A DNA stretch of 51,392 bases from an uncultured Eubacteriales bacterium. GTDB taxonomy: Bacteria > Bacillota > Clostridia > Oscillospirales > Oscillospiraceae. Each line of letters begins with the position of its first letter. The first letter of the stretch is position 1. Below the pieces are notes generated by a model that saw only the letters and a program-made list of their open reading frames with translations, was not told the origin of the DNA and made no database searches. The DNA lies in assembly GCA_900552015.1 (NCBI GenBank), contig URXY01000005.1:1-51392 (forward strand). The letters are read 5' to 3'. The translations under genes and the position numbers were made by a program. Positions 23,944 to 32,129 of this stretch are shown one piece after another.

Positions 23944-25171
23944 GGAGATCGTCGTCATCGGCGGTGGCGCGGGCGGCATGATGGCCGCCATCTGCGCCGC
24001 GCGAAAGGGTGCTCCCGTGACGCTGCTCGACCCGAACGAGCGCCTTGGCAAGAAGGTGAACATCACCGGCAAGGGGCGCTGCAATGTGACGAATGAGAGC
24101 AATTGCGAAGAACTGCTCGCCCATGTGCCGCAGAACCCGAGGTTTTTATACTCTGCGTTTTCCCGCTTCGACGGGCACGATGCCATCGCCTTTTTCGAGG
24201 GTCTCGGCGTGCCGCTTAAGGTCGAGCGCGGCAAGCGCGTGTTCCCGGTGTCGGACCGGTCGTTCGACATCACGGCGGCGCTCGAGCGCGAGCTCAAGCG
24301 CCTGCACGTGAAGCTCGTGCGCGACCATGCGCTCGATATTTCCGCCGAAGACGGCCGCGTCACCGCCGTTAGGGGCGAAAAAGGGAGATATCCCGCCTCC
24401 GCCGTCATTCTGGCGACGGGCGGCGTCTCCTATCCCGCGACGGGCTCGACGGGCGACGGCTTCCGCATGGCGGAGTCACTCGGCCACACGGTCACGCCGC
24501 TGCGCGGTTCGCTCGTGCCGCTCAGGGCGTATGACTGCGCGCCGCTGCAGGGGCTGAGCCTGCGCAACGTCGCGCTGACGGTGTACGAGAATAATAAGAA
24601 AATACATTCGGACTTCGGCGAAATGCTGTTCACGCACTTTGGCGTGAGCGGGCCGCTCATCCTGTCGGCCAGCGCGCACATGCGGCATTTCGATAAAAAG
24701 CAGTACCGGCTGGAGATCGACTTAAAGCCCGCGCTGGACGAGCAAATGCTCGACAAGCGCCTGCTGTCGGATTTTGAAAAGCGCACAAACAGCGACTACC
24801 GCAACGTGCTCGGCGCGCTCCTGCCGCAGAAGATGATCGACACATTCGTGGACCGCTCCGGCATTCCGCCGCACGAGAAGGTCCACGACATCACGCGCGC
24901 CCAGCGCGAGACGATCCGCACGCTCTTGAAGCGCTGGACGGTCGACGTTGCCGCGCCCATGCCGGTGGAGAACGCCATCATCACCTCCGGCGGCGTGAAG
25001 GTCGGGGAAATCGACCCGAAGACCATGGCCTCGAAAAAGGTCGCGGGGCTGTACTTTGCCGGCGAAATGATCGACGTGGACGCTTACACGGGCGGCTACA
25101 ATTTGCAGATCGCCTGGGCAACGGGCAAGGCAGCCGGAGAGGCTGCCGCAGACGCGCTGCACGCAGAGTAA
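23936..25171 (+). CDS. NAD(P)/FAD-dependent oxidoreductase, HI0933/YhiN family
   Basis: 411 residues. N-terminal FAD-binding loop VVIGGGAGGMMAAICAARKG, followed by the family signature LGKKVNITGKGRCNVTN; VILATGGVSYPATGSTGDGF in the middle and GLYFAGEMIDVDAYTGGYNL near the C-terminus complete the HI0933 pattern. Members are flavoproteins of unproven substrate (some act on nucleic acid or quinone-like compounds). The start at 23936 overlaps the end of the RpiR gene, so the two are probably coupled. The same gene precedes cmk in many Clostridia. Confidence 0.92.
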   Translation: MNKEIVVIGGGAGGMMAAICAARKGAPVTLLDPNERLGKKVNITGKGRCNVTNESNCEELLAHVPQNPRFLYSAFSRFDGHDAIAFFEGLGVPLKVERGKRVFPVSDRSFDITAALERELKRLHVKLVRDHALDISAEDGRVTAVRGEKGRYPASAVILATGGVSYPATGSTGDGFRMAESLGHTVTPLRGSLVPLRAYDCAPLQGLSLRNVALTVYENNKKIHSDFGEMLFTHFGVSGPLILSASAHMRHFDKKQYRLEIDLKPALDEQMLDKRLLSDFEKRTNSDYRNVLGALLPQKMIDTFVDRSGIPPHEKVHDITRAQRETIRTLLKRWTVDVAAPMPVENAIITSGGVKVGEIDPKTMASKKVAGLYFAGEMIDVDAYTGGYNLQIAWATGKAAGEAAADALHAE

Positions 25172-25210
25172 GGCGCGCATCATCTATGTAGAGAGGGAAG
25201 AACCACATCA

Positions 25211-25888
25211 ATGAAAAAGCATTTTACCATCGCACTCGACGGCCCCGGCGGCGCGGGAAAAAGCTCGCTTGCCAAGGCGGTCGCAAAGGACCTGAATATT
25301 CTCCATGTCGATACGGGTGCGATCTACCGCACCATCGGCTACGCGGCGTTTTCGCGCGGACTGGACGCAAAGGACGCATCTCAGATCGCGCCGCTGCTCA
25401 AGGATATCCATATTGAGATGAGCTTCGATGAAAACGGCGGGCAGCAGATGCTGTTGGACGGAAAGGACGTGAGCCGCGAGATCCGCCTGCCGGAGATCTC
25501 GATGTACGCCTCGAACGTCTCGGCGCTGCCGTGCGTGCGCGCGTACCTTCTTGAAATGCAGCGCGACACCGCGAAAAAGCAAAGCGTCATCATGGACGGG
25601 CGCGACATCGGCACAGTCGTTTTGCCGGACGCCGACCTCAAAATTTACCTGACTGCTTCGGCCGAGGAGCGCGCGCGCCGCCGCTGCCTGGAACTCACCG
25701 AGCGTGGCACGCCAAAGGCATATGAAGATGTGCTGCGCGAGATCAACGAACGCGACTATCAGGATATGCACCGCGATATCGCGCCGCTGCGCGAGGCGGA
25801 GGATGCCGTACGCGTCGACACGTCGAACCTCAACTTCGAAGAGAGCGAGCAGGCGCTGCTGAGCCTCATTCAGGAGAAATTGAAATGA
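25211..25888 (+). CDS. cmk: Cytidylate kinase
   Basis: 225 residues. P-loop DGPGGAGKSSLAKAVA at the N-terminus, the CMP-binding DTGAIYRTIGYAA and VIMDGRDIGTVVLPDADLKI, and the lid region ERARRRCLEL. It phosphorylates CMP and dCMP. AGAGGGAAG precedes the ATG; it overlaps plsC by four bases (ATGA). Confidence 0.97.
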   Translation: MKKHFTIALDGPGGAGKSSLAKAVAKDLNILHVDTGAIYRTIGYAAFSRGLDAKDASQIAPLLKDIHIEMSFDENGGQQMLLDGKDVSREIRLPEISMYASNVSALPCVRAYLLEMQRDTAKKQSVIMDGRDIGTVVLPDADLKIYLTASAEERARRRCLELTERGTPKAYEDVLREINERDYQDMHRDIAPLREAEDAVRVDTSNLNFEESEQALLSLIQEKLK

Positions 25889-26514
25889 TGCACCGTATCT
25901 TTTTTGCGTTTATCTGGATCATCGGTCGGGTGCTGCTGTGGATCTACCGCGTGGACGTCAAGGGACTTGAAAATCTTCCGAAGCACAGTGTCCTGCTGTG
26001 CCCGAACCATTCAACGGACTTAGACCCCGTGCTCATCGGCCTGTGCCTGCCGATCGACTACCATCTGCACTTTATGGCCAAGGCTGAGCTCTTTGAAAAG
26101 CCCGCGCTCGCGTGGCTCATCCGCACGCTCGGCGCATTTCCCGTCCAGCGCGACGGCAAGGATATCCAGTCCATCAAGACCGCGATGCAGGTGCTCCACA
26201 AGGGTGAGAACCTGCTCATTTTCCCCGAGGGGACGACGATCCGAGGCGGCGTCGGCTATCACGACGGTCTTCCCGCGCACGCGCACGCGGGCATCGCGAT
26301 GATCGGTGTGCGTACGGGCGCGACGCTCGTGCCGGTGTTCTGCGACGGGCAAAAAAAGCCCTTCCATAAAACGCGCATCATCTTCGGCGAGCCGTATGTG
26401 CCTGAGGTCACGGGCCGCCGCGGCACATCGGAGGAGTTACAGGCCATCGCCGACGAGATGCTGCGCCAGGCTTACGCCCTCGGCGGCCAGCAGGTGGGAG
26501 GCGCGCCGCTGTGA
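25885..26514 (+). CDS. plsC: 1-acyl-sn-glycerol-3-phosphate acyltransferase
   Basis: 209 residues. N-terminal hydrophobic segment (IFFAFIWIIGRVLLWIY), catalytic NHSTDLDPV (the H-x4-D motif) near residue 50, and FPEGTTIRGG near residue 113. It makes phosphatidic acid at the inner face of the membrane. Between cmk and ispH-rpsA, a common Firmicutes order; it overlaps cmk by four bases and the following GTG start by four bases. Confidence 0.95.
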   Translation: MMHRIFFAFIWIIGRVLLWIYRVDVKGLENLPKHSVLLCPNHSTDLDPVLIGLCLPIDYHLHFMAKAELFEKPALAWLIRTLGAFPVQRDGKDIQSIKTAMQVLHKGENLLIFPEGTTIRGGVGYHDGLPAHAHAGIAMIGVRTGATLVPVFCDGQKKPFHKTRIIFGEPYVPEVTGRRGTSEELQAIADEMLRQAYALGGQQVGGAPL

Positions 26515-28457
26515 AGGTCATCTTGGCAAAGACCGCGGGCTTCTGCTACGGCGTGGAGCGCGCGGTCAAGCTCGCGCAGGAAACGGCAAAAGCACATGGC
26601 GGCGCGATGCTTGGCAGCATCGTGCATAACGCGGGCGTCGTGCAGGAGATCGAAGACCTCGGCATGCGCCTTATCGCAAGCCCTGAGCAGGCAAAAGCGG
26701 GGGAAACGGTCCTTATCCGCGCCCACGGTGAGCCGAAGGAGACGCTTGACACGCTGCAAAGCCGCGGGGCTGAGATCGTGAGCGCCGTGTGCCCGCACGT
26801 TGACCGTATCCGAATGCTCGCGCAGCAGGCCGAGCGGGAGGGGCGGCGCGTCATCCTCATCGGTGAACGCGCGCACCCCGAGGTGCAGGGCATCGCGGGC
26901 TGGTGTAAAGACCCCGTTATCTTTGAAAATGTTCATGAAGTTGAGGAATACCTGCAAGATCACGCGGAATTTGCCGATTTACCCAGCATTTTGCTGGCCC
27001 AGACGACCTGCATTCGTGCGGTTTGGGAAAGTTGCGTGAATTTTCTAAAAAAACAGTGTACAAATCTGAAAATCAATGATACAATATGCTCGGCTACGCA
27101 GAAACGTCAAACTGAGGCAGCAGAACTTTCCGCCAAGGTAGACGCGATGGTGGTTGTAGGCGACCGAAGAAGCGCCAACACAAGGCATTTGACCGAGATT
27201 TGCAGAGAGAACTGCGGAAGAGTCCTTCAGATCGAATCCGCAGACGAGCTCTCACCGGAATTCTTTTCCGGATGCCGTGTGGCGGGACTGACAGCCGGCG
27301 CATCTACTCCTGCGAGTATCATTATGGAGGTATTAACAACAATGACGGAAGAAAACATCAACACCACTGCCCCTGAGACCAGCGAATCCTTTGAAGAACT
27401 GCTTGAAAAATCTTTCAAGACTCTAAATACAGGAGATAAGGTGACCGGCGTCGTCACGGCCATCGGCACGACCGAAGTTCAGGTCGACGTCGGCTGCAAG
27501 CAGGCGGGTTACATCCCTGTTTCCGAGCTGAGCAACGACCCCGATGTCAAGCCCGAGGATGTCGTCAAGGTCGGCGACGAGATCGAAGCTTATGTCGTCC
27601 GCGTCAACGACGTGGAAGGCTACGCCACCCTCTCCAAGAAGCGTCTCGACGCAGTCAAGCTCTGGGAGGACATCGAGACTGCCGTTGAGGACAAGACCGT
27701 CCTCGAAGGCATCGTGACCGAAGTGAACAAGGGCGGCATCGTCGTCTCTGTCAAGGGCGTGCGCGTCTTCGTGCCCGCTTCTCAGAGCGGTATGCCCAAG
27801 GACTCCGACCTTGGCCAGATGGTCAAGCAGAAGGTCAAGCTCCGCGTGACCGAGGTCAACCGTGCCCGCCGCCGCGTTGTCGGCTCCATCAAGTCCGTGC
27901 TCAACGAGGAGCGTCAGGCTGCTCAGGCTGCCATCTGGGAGAACATCGAGGTCGGCAAGCACTACGACGGCGTCGTGAAGTCCATGACCTCCTACGGTGT
28001 CTTTGTCGACATCGGCGGCGTGGACGGCATGGTCCACATCTCCGAGCTGAGCTGGAGCCGCATCAAGAACCCCGCCGAGGTCGTCTCCATCGGCGATCAC
28101 CTCGACGTGTACGTCATCTCCTTCGACCCCGAGAAGCGCAAGATCTCCCTCGGCGTCAAGGATCGCACCCAGAACCCCTGGGATGTGTTCATGAACACCT
28201 ACAAGGTCGGCGACGTTGCCAACGTGCGCATCGTCAAGCTGATGACCTTCGGCGCTTTCGCTGAGGTCGTTCCCGGCGTGGACGGCCTGATCCATATCTC
28301 CCAAATCGCGGACCGCCGCATCGACAAGCCCTCCGACGTCCTGACCGAAGGCCAGATGGTCGACGCGAAGATCACCGCCATCGACGAGGAGAAGAAGAAG
28401 ATCTCCCTCAGCATCCGTGCGCTGCTGAACGAGGAAGATGCTCCCGTCGAGGAGTAA
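26511..28457 (+). CDS. ispH-rpsA: Fused IspH (HMBPP reductase) and ribosomal protein S1
   Basis: 648 residues in one frame. Residues 1-275 are IspH, the [4Fe-4S] enzyme making IPP and DMAPP in the last MEP step; cluster ligands are Cys 12 (AGFCYGVERA), Cys 94 (VCPHV) and Cys 193 (DTICSATQKRQTEA). Residues about 305-640 hold four S1 RNA-binding repeats (the third starts near VGKHYDGVVKSMTSYGVFVD). The fusion is known in Clostridia. GTG start overlapping the plsC stop. Base use changes along the gene: the end of the IspH part is clearly more AT-rich, and the S1 part has the strong codon bias of abundant proteins. A promoter-like element and a GGAGG before Met 278 suggest that S1 can also be made alone. 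Confidence 0.95.
   Translation: MKVILAKTAGFCYGVERAVKLAQETAKAHGGAMLGSIVHNAGVVQEIEDLGMRLIASPEQAKAGETVLIRAHGEPKETLDTLQSRGAEIVSAVCPHVDRIRMLAQQAEREGRRVILIGERAHPEVQGIAGWCKDPVIFENVHEVEEYLQDHAEFADLPSILLAQTTCIRAVWESCVNFLKKQCTNLKINDTICSATQKRQTEAAELSAKVDAMVVVGDRRSANTRHLTEICRENCGRVLQIESADELSPEFFSGCRVAGLTAGASTPASIIMEVLTTMTEENINTTAPETSESFEELLEKSFKTLNTGDKVTGVVTAIGTTEVQVDVGCKQAGYIPVSELSNDPDVKPEDVVKVGDEIEAYVVRVNDVEGYATLSKKRLDAVKLWEDIETAVEDKTVLEGIVTEVNKGGIVVSVKGVRVFVPASQSGMPKDSDLGQMVKQKVKLRVTEVNRARRRVVGSIKSVLNEERQAAQAAIWENIEVGKHYDGVVKSMTSYGVFVDIGGVDGMVHISELSWSRIKNPAEVVSIGDHLDVYVISFDPEKRKISLGVKDRTQNPWDVFMNTYKVGDVANVRIVKLMTFGAFAEVVPGVDGLIHISQIADRRIDKPSDVLTEGQMVDAKITAIDEEKKKISLSIRALLNEEDAPVEE
27057..27085 (+). 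promoter_or_regulatory. Candidate internal promoter for the S1 part
   Basis: TGTACA (27057-27062), a 17-base spacer and TACAAT (27080-27085), lying in a locally AT-rich patch inside the IspH coding sequence, about 255 bases before Met 278. The -35 match is only partial. Confidence 0.4.
27326..27344 (+). promoter_or_regulatory. Internal ribosome binding site and ATG for a free S1 protein
   Basis: GGAGG at 27326-27330, 11 bases, then ATG at 27342 in the frame of the fusion. A protein starting here (MTEENINTT) would contain all four S1 repeats and none of IspH. Confidence 0.5.
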
Positions 28458-28473
28458 TTTCCCTGAACTGAAA

Positions 28474-28503
28474 AGAGGCAGGCTTTGGCCTGTCTCTTTT
28501 TTA
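28474..28503 (+). terminator. Intrinsic terminator after ispH-rpsA
   Basis: AGAGGCAGGC (28474-28483), loop TTTG, GCCTGTCTCT (28488-28497) with one G-T pair, then a T run. Confidence 0.9.
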
Positions 28504-28524
28504 TCGGTATTTGCCAAGAAAGAC

Positions 28525-28553
28525 TTTGCAAACAGAGACGGATATGCTATAAT
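28525..28553 (+). promoter_or_regulatory. Promoter of the CoA-transferase gene
   Basis: TTTGCA (28525-28530), a 17-base spacer, perfect TATAAT (28548-28553). The -35 overlaps a TTTGCAAA palindrome. The start of transcription is about 48 bases before the ATG. Confidence 0.8.
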
Positions 28554-28607
28554 CGCTAAAGTTTCGACAGACATATCCCAACCATTGACATACAGGAGGA
28601 AGTTACC

Positions 28608-29948
28608 ATGGACTATGCAGCGCTCTATCAGAAGAAGCTGACTTCTGCCGCCGAGGCCGTCAAGGTCATCAAGAGCGGCGATTGGGTCGATTACGGCTGG
28701 TGCACCAACCACCCCTATACGCTCGACAAGGCGCTCGCCGCGCGCCAGAACGAGCTCAAGGACGTCAAGGTCCGCGGCGGCGTGACGATGTGGATGCCCG
28801 AGATCTGCAAGGCAGAGGACGCCGGCGAGCATTTCACCTGGCATTCCTGGCACTGCAGCGGCATCGACCGCAAGATCATCTCGAAGGGCATGGGCTATTT
28901 CATCCCCATGCGCTACAGCGAGCTGCCGCGCTTCTACCGCGACGGCAATGTGACCGTCGACGTTGCGATGATCCAGGTCACGCCGATGGACAAGCACGGC
29001 AACTTCAGCTACGCTCTCGCGTGCTCTCACTTAGCCGACATGCTCGAGAGCGCCAAGACCGTCATCGTCGAGGTCAACGAGAACCTGCCGTGGGTCTACG
29101 GTCTCACCGGCTGCGAGATCAACATCAAGGACGTTGACATGGTCGTGGAGGGCGAGAACCCGCCCGTGGCGCAGCTCGGTGCCGGCGGCGCGCCCACCGA
29201 GGTCGACACCGCGGTCGCCAACCTCGTCGTGCCCCAGATCCCGAACGGCGCGTGCCTGCAGCTCGGCATCGGCGGCATGCCCAATACCATCGGCTCGATG
29301 ATCGCCCAGTCCGATTTGAAGGACCTGTCCGTTCACACCGAGATGTACGTTGACGGTTTTGTCGATATGGCGCTCGCCGGCAAGATCACCGGCAAGCACA
29401 AGCGGCTTGACAAGGGCCGTCAGGTCTTCGCCTTTGCCGCCGGCACGCAGAAGCTCTATGACTACATGGATCGCAACCCCGACGTCATGGGCGCACCGGT
29501 CGACTACACGAACGACGTACACGTCATCTCCATGATCGACAACTTTATCTCCATCAACAACGCCATCGACTGCGACCTCTTCGGTCAGGTCAACGCCGAG
29601 TCCGCCGGCATCAAGCACATCTCCGGCACGGGCGGCCAGCTTGACTTTGCCATGGGCGCTTACCTCTCCAAGGGCGGCAAGAGCTTTATCTGCATGTCCT
29701 CGACCGTCACAGGCAAGGACGGCACGGTCAAGAGCCGCATCGTCCCTACGCTGACGCCCGGCTCCATCTGCACCGACCCGCGCTCCTGCACGCACTACAT
29801 CGTCACCGAGTACGGCATGGTCGACCTCAAGGGCCTTTCGACCTGGCAGCGCGCCGAGGCGCTCATCGGCATCGCGCATCCCGACTTCCGCGAGCAGCTC
29901 ATCGCCGACGCGGAGAAGATGCACATCTGGCGCCGCAGCAACAAGTAA
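28608..29948 (+). CDS. but: Butyryl-CoA:acetate CoA-transferase type enzyme (acetyl-CoA hydrolase/transferase family)
   Basis: 446 residues, the length of But enzymes of gut butyrate producers. The sequence follows that family closely: IKSGDWVDYGWCT, the oxyanion-loop GIGGMPN (residues 221-227), the catalytic Glu 245 in SVHTEMYVDG, INNAIDCDLFGQVNAES, and the C-terminal LKGLSTWQRAEALI with HIWRRSN. It would transfer CoA from butyryl-CoA (or a related acyl-CoA) to acetate, the last step of butyrate formation. 4-Hydroxybutyrate or propionate CoA-transferase activity cannot be excluded from sequence alone. It is a one-gene unit with its own promoter, an AGGAGG site and a terminator; no other butyrate genes are near. 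Codon use is strongly biased, suggesting high expression. Confidence 0.85.
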   Translation: MDYAALYQKKLTSAAEAVKVIKSGDWVDYGWCTNHPYTLDKALAARQNELKDVKVRGGVTMWMPEICKAEDAGEHFTWHSWHCSGIDRKIISKGMGYFIPMRYSELPRFYRDGNVTVDVAMIQVTPMDKHGNFSYALACSHLADMLESAKTVIVEVNENLPWVYGLTGCEINIKDVDMVVEGENPPVAQLGAGGAPTEVDTAVANLVVPQIPNGACLQLGIGGMPNTIGSMIAQSDLKDLSVHTEMYVDGFVDMALAGKITGKHKRLDKGRQVFAFAAGTQKLYDYMDRNPDVMGAPVDYTNDVHVISMIDNFISINNAIDCDLFGQVNAESAGIKHISGTGGQLDFAMGAYLSKGGKSFICMSSTVTGKDGTVKSRIVPTLTPGSICTDPRSCTHYIVTEYGMVDLKGLSTWQRAEALIGIAHPDFREQLIADAEKMHIWRRSNK

Positions 29949-29965
29949 ATCATCGTCTTCCGTCT

Positions 29966-30000
29966 CAGGGGCTCTCCGAAAGGAGAGTCCCTGATTTTTT
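29966..30000 (+). terminator. Intrinsic terminator after the CoA-transferase gene
   Basis: CAGGGGCTCTCC (29966-29977), loop GAAA, then the complement GGAGAGTCCCTG with one G-T pair, followed by ATTTTTT. Confidence 0.9.
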
Positions 30001-30052
30001 GCAAAAAATATTGGCAAACGCTTTACTATTCACAATATTCATGAAAAAATGC

Positions 30053-30081
30053 TTGAAAAATAGAAACGAGTACGTTATACT
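30053..30081 (+). promoter_or_regulatory. Promoter of the carD-ispD unit
   Basis: TTGAAA (30053-30058), a 17-base spacer and TATACT (30076-30081). The transcript would carry a leader of about 105 bases. Confidence 0.8.
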
Positions 30082-30123
30082 ATGTATGGGGAATTATTTC
30101 CTCTGTGTGTGATGTTATATTGG

Positions 30124-30165
30124 CCCGCTTTTAGCGGGGAGCACGGACGAGTGCCGCATTCGGCA
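30124..30165 (+). other. Two small hairpins in the carD leader
   Basis: CCCGC-TTTTA-GCGGG (30124-30138) and TGCCG-CATT-CGGCA (30152-30165) lie in the untranslated leader before carD. Neither has a T tail. They may stabilise the message or regulate translation; no known riboswitch pattern was recognised. Confidence 0.35.
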
Positions 30166-30192
30166 TTCTGTCAGAAGGGAGGTGGGCATAGG

Positions 30193-30684
30193 ATGTTTCA
30201 AGTCGGAGATAAGGTCGTGCATCCCATGCACGGCGCAGGTGTGATCGACAGCATCGTGCGCGAAAAGATCAGCGGAAAGGCAATGGAATTCTACGTCTTC
30301 AAAATGCCCATTTCCGGGCTGACGCTCAAAATTCCGACCGAGAATTCCGCGGCGATCGGCGTGCGCGCTATCAAGAGCGTGGACGAGATCGAAGCGGTCA
30401 TCGCGCGTATCCCAAAGCTCGGCATCGACATGACCTCGAACTGGAACCACCGCTACCGCGAGAATATGGACCGGCTGAAAAGCGGCGACCTCGACGAGGT
30501 GAGCGCGGTCATCAAGGCCTTGATGCACCGCGACAGCACGCGCGGGCTTTCCAACGGCGAGCGCAAGATGCTGCATATTGCCAAGCAGATATTGGTCTCT
30601 GAGATCGTGCTGGCGGAGGATGTGGAGTATCCCGCAGCCGAGAGCCGCGTCAACGCCGCGATGCTTTCAAAGGAGAGCGAGTAA
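30193..30684 (+). CDS. carD: CarD/CdnL family transcriptional regulator
   Basis: 163 residues. N-terminal RNA-polymerase-interacting Tudor-like domain (FQVGDKVVHPMHGAGVIDSI, then YVFKMPISGLTLKIP) and a helical C-terminal part (NMDRLKSGDLDEVSAVIKAL, then GERKMLHIAKQILVSEIVLA). CarD proteins bind RNA polymerase beta and stabilise open complexes at rRNA and other promoters. The start at 30193 follows GGGAGGTGGG. ispD begins four bases after its stop, the conserved clostridial order. Confidence 0.93.
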   Translation: MFQVGDKVVHPMHGAGVIDSIVREKISGKAMEFYVFKMPISGLTLKIPTENSAAIGVRAIKSVDEIEAVIARIPKLGIDMTSNWNHRYRENMDRLKSGDLDEVSAVIKALMHRDSTRGLSNGERKMLHIAKQILVSEIVLAEDVEYPAAESRVNAAMLSKESE

Positions 30685-30688
30685 GAGC

Positions 30689-31423
30689 ATGGGCCTTCTG
30701 AAAAAGTTATTCCGCCGGACGCCGAAGCGGACGCGGCCTTACTGTGCTGCGATCATTGCGGCGGCCGGCAGTTCGGTGCGCTACGGCGGGGAAAACAAGC
30801 TGATGCAGGAGCTCGGCGGGATGCCGGTGCTCGCGCGGACGCTGCTGGCCGTCGACCGCGCCAGGAGCATCGACGAGATCGTCATCGCCGCGCGCGAGGA
30901 TGAGCTTTTACCTTATGCGCAGCTATGCAAGACCTTTGGTATCCAAAAGCCTGTGAAGGTCGTCCCCGGCGGTGCGACGCGGACGGAGTCCGTGCTGCGC
31001 GCCGCGCTTGAGGCGTCAGAGGGAGCGACACTTCTCGCTGTACAGGACGGGGCGCGCCCGCTCGTGACGAGCGCGCTTATCGATGACGCCGTTGCTGCCG
31101 CGCAGCGATATCATGCTGCCGCGCCCGCCGTCCCCGTAACGGATACCATCAAGGTCGCACACGACGGCATCGTGGAGAGCACGCCCGAGCGCAGTACGCT
31201 CTTCGCCGTGCAGACACCGCAGGTCTTCGACGCGGAGCTTTTGAAGGCCGCGCTTCAGGATGCGCTGCGCGCAGACGCTGCGCTGACAGATGATTGTTCT
31301 GCTGTGGAGCGCTTTGGCAAGGAAGTGCACTTGACAGCGGGCGACCGGGAAAACATCAAGATCACCACGCCGCTCGACCTTACGATCGCAGAAGCCATCT
31401 TACAGCGCAGAGAGGGATCGTGA
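30689..31423 (+). CDS. ispD: 2-C-methyl-D-erythritol 4-phosphate cytidylyltransferase
   Basis: 244 residues. A basic N-terminal extension (GLLKKLFRRTPKRTRP) precedes the nucleotide-binding IIAAAGSSVRYGGENKLM, followed by DGARPLVTSALIDDAV, VTDTIKVAH and the C-terminal TDDCSAVERFGKEV with NIKITTPLDLTIAEAIL. It attaches CMP to methylerythritol phosphate in the MEP pathway. The extension is about 18 residues longer than usual; a shorter start is not supported by a ribosome binding site. Follows carD by four bases. Confidence 0.94.
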   Translation: MGLLKKLFRRTPKRTRPYCAAIIAAAGSSVRYGGENKLMQELGGMPVLARTLLAVDRARSIDEIVIAAREDELLPYAQLCKTFGIQKPVKVVPGGATRTESVLRAALEASEGATLLAVQDGARPLVTSALIDDAVAAAQRYHAAAPAVPVTDTIKVAHDGIVESTPERSTLFAVQTPQVFDAELLKAALQDALRADAALTDDCSAVERFGKEVHLTAGDRENIKITTPLDLTIAEAILQRREGS

Positions 31424-31446
31424 CCTCCTACCATACAAGTAAGCCG

Positions 31447-31483
31447 AAAATCGCCCTGCGCGAAGCGATGGGGGCGATTTTTT
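31447..31483 (+). terminator. Intrinsic terminator between ispD and ispF
   Basis: AAAATCGCCC (31447-31456) pairs with GGGCGATTTT (31472-31481) around a 15-base loop, followed by TT. It divides two consecutive MEP genes that are usually co-transcribed. Confidence 0.7.
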
Positions 31484-31499
31484 CAGGGATATTTCAGCC

Positions 31500-31519
31500 G
31501 CGGCGGACTGCTCCGCCGC
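31500..31519 (+). other. Strong GC hairpin just before the ispF ribosome binding site
   Basis: GCGGCGGA, loop CTGC, TCCGCCGC: a perfect 8-bp stem ending about 22 bases before the ATG at 31542. No T tail. It could influence ispF translation or be part of a processed leader. Confidence 0.4.
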
Positions 31520-31541
31520 TGTTCCGGAAAGGATGATACCA

Positions 31542-32030
31542 ATGACAAATTTACGCATCGGGCACGGCTACGACGTGCACCGGCTGACCGAGGGACGCGC
31601 GCTCATTTTGGGCGGCGTGGATATTCCGTATGAAAAGGGCCTGCTCGGCCATTCGGACGCGGATGTGCTGACGCACGCCGTGATGGACGCGCTGCTCGGC
31701 GCGGCCGCGCTCGGCGACATCGGCAAGCTGTTTCCCGATTCCGACGCAGCGTTCCGGGGCATTTCAAGCATTGAGCTTCTAAAGCGCGTCAGGCTGCATT
31801 TGACTGCCGCAGGCTTTGAGGTCGTCAACCTCGACGCGACGGTGCTCGCGCAGGCGCCCAAGCTCGCCCCATACCGCGAACAGATGCGCGCAAACATCGC
31901 CGGGGCGCTCTCCATCCCTGTTTCGCGCGTGAGCATCAAGGCGACGACTGAGGAGGGTCTCGGCTTTACCGGCAGCGGCGAGGGCATCGCCGCGCACGCT
32001 GTTGCGCTGCTCGAGCAGGCAGAAAACTGA
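31542..32030 (+). CDS. ispF: 2-C-methyl-D-erythritol 2,4-cyclodiphosphate synthase
   Basis: 162 residues, the usual size. Metal and substrate motifs: GHGYDVHRL (Asp and His ligands), GHSDADVLTHAVMDALLGAA, DIGKLFPDSD and the C-terminal KATTEEGLGFTGSGEGIAAH. It cyclises the CDP-methylerythritol phosphate product. The ATG at 31542 has GGAAAGG nine bases before it; the ATG at 31533 would abut the ribosome binding site, so the later start is preferred. Confidence 0.95.
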   Translation: MTNLRIGHGYDVHRLTEGRALILGGVDIPYEKGLLGHSDADVLTHAVMDALLGAAALGDIGKLFPDSDAAFRGISSIELLKRVRLHLTAAGFEVVNLDATVLAQAPKLAPYREQMRANIAGALSIPVSRVSIKATTEEGLGFTGSGEGIAAHAVALLEQAEN

Positions 32031-32040
32031 ATGTTTCTTC

Positions 32041-32076
32041 GGGACGGACGTTTTTTTAGAAAGCGCCCGTCCCTTT
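32041..32076 (+). terminator. Probable terminator after ispF
   Basis: GGGACGG (32041-32047) pairs with CCGTCCC (32067-32073), with two further pairs inside one A-C mismatch, then TTTT. The T tail is short, so termination may be partial. Confidence 0.55.
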
Positions 32077-32129
32077 TCGCCCGCACGCCGCGTGATCGCG
32101 CGCATATCATGCGGTGGGGGGAGACTGTC

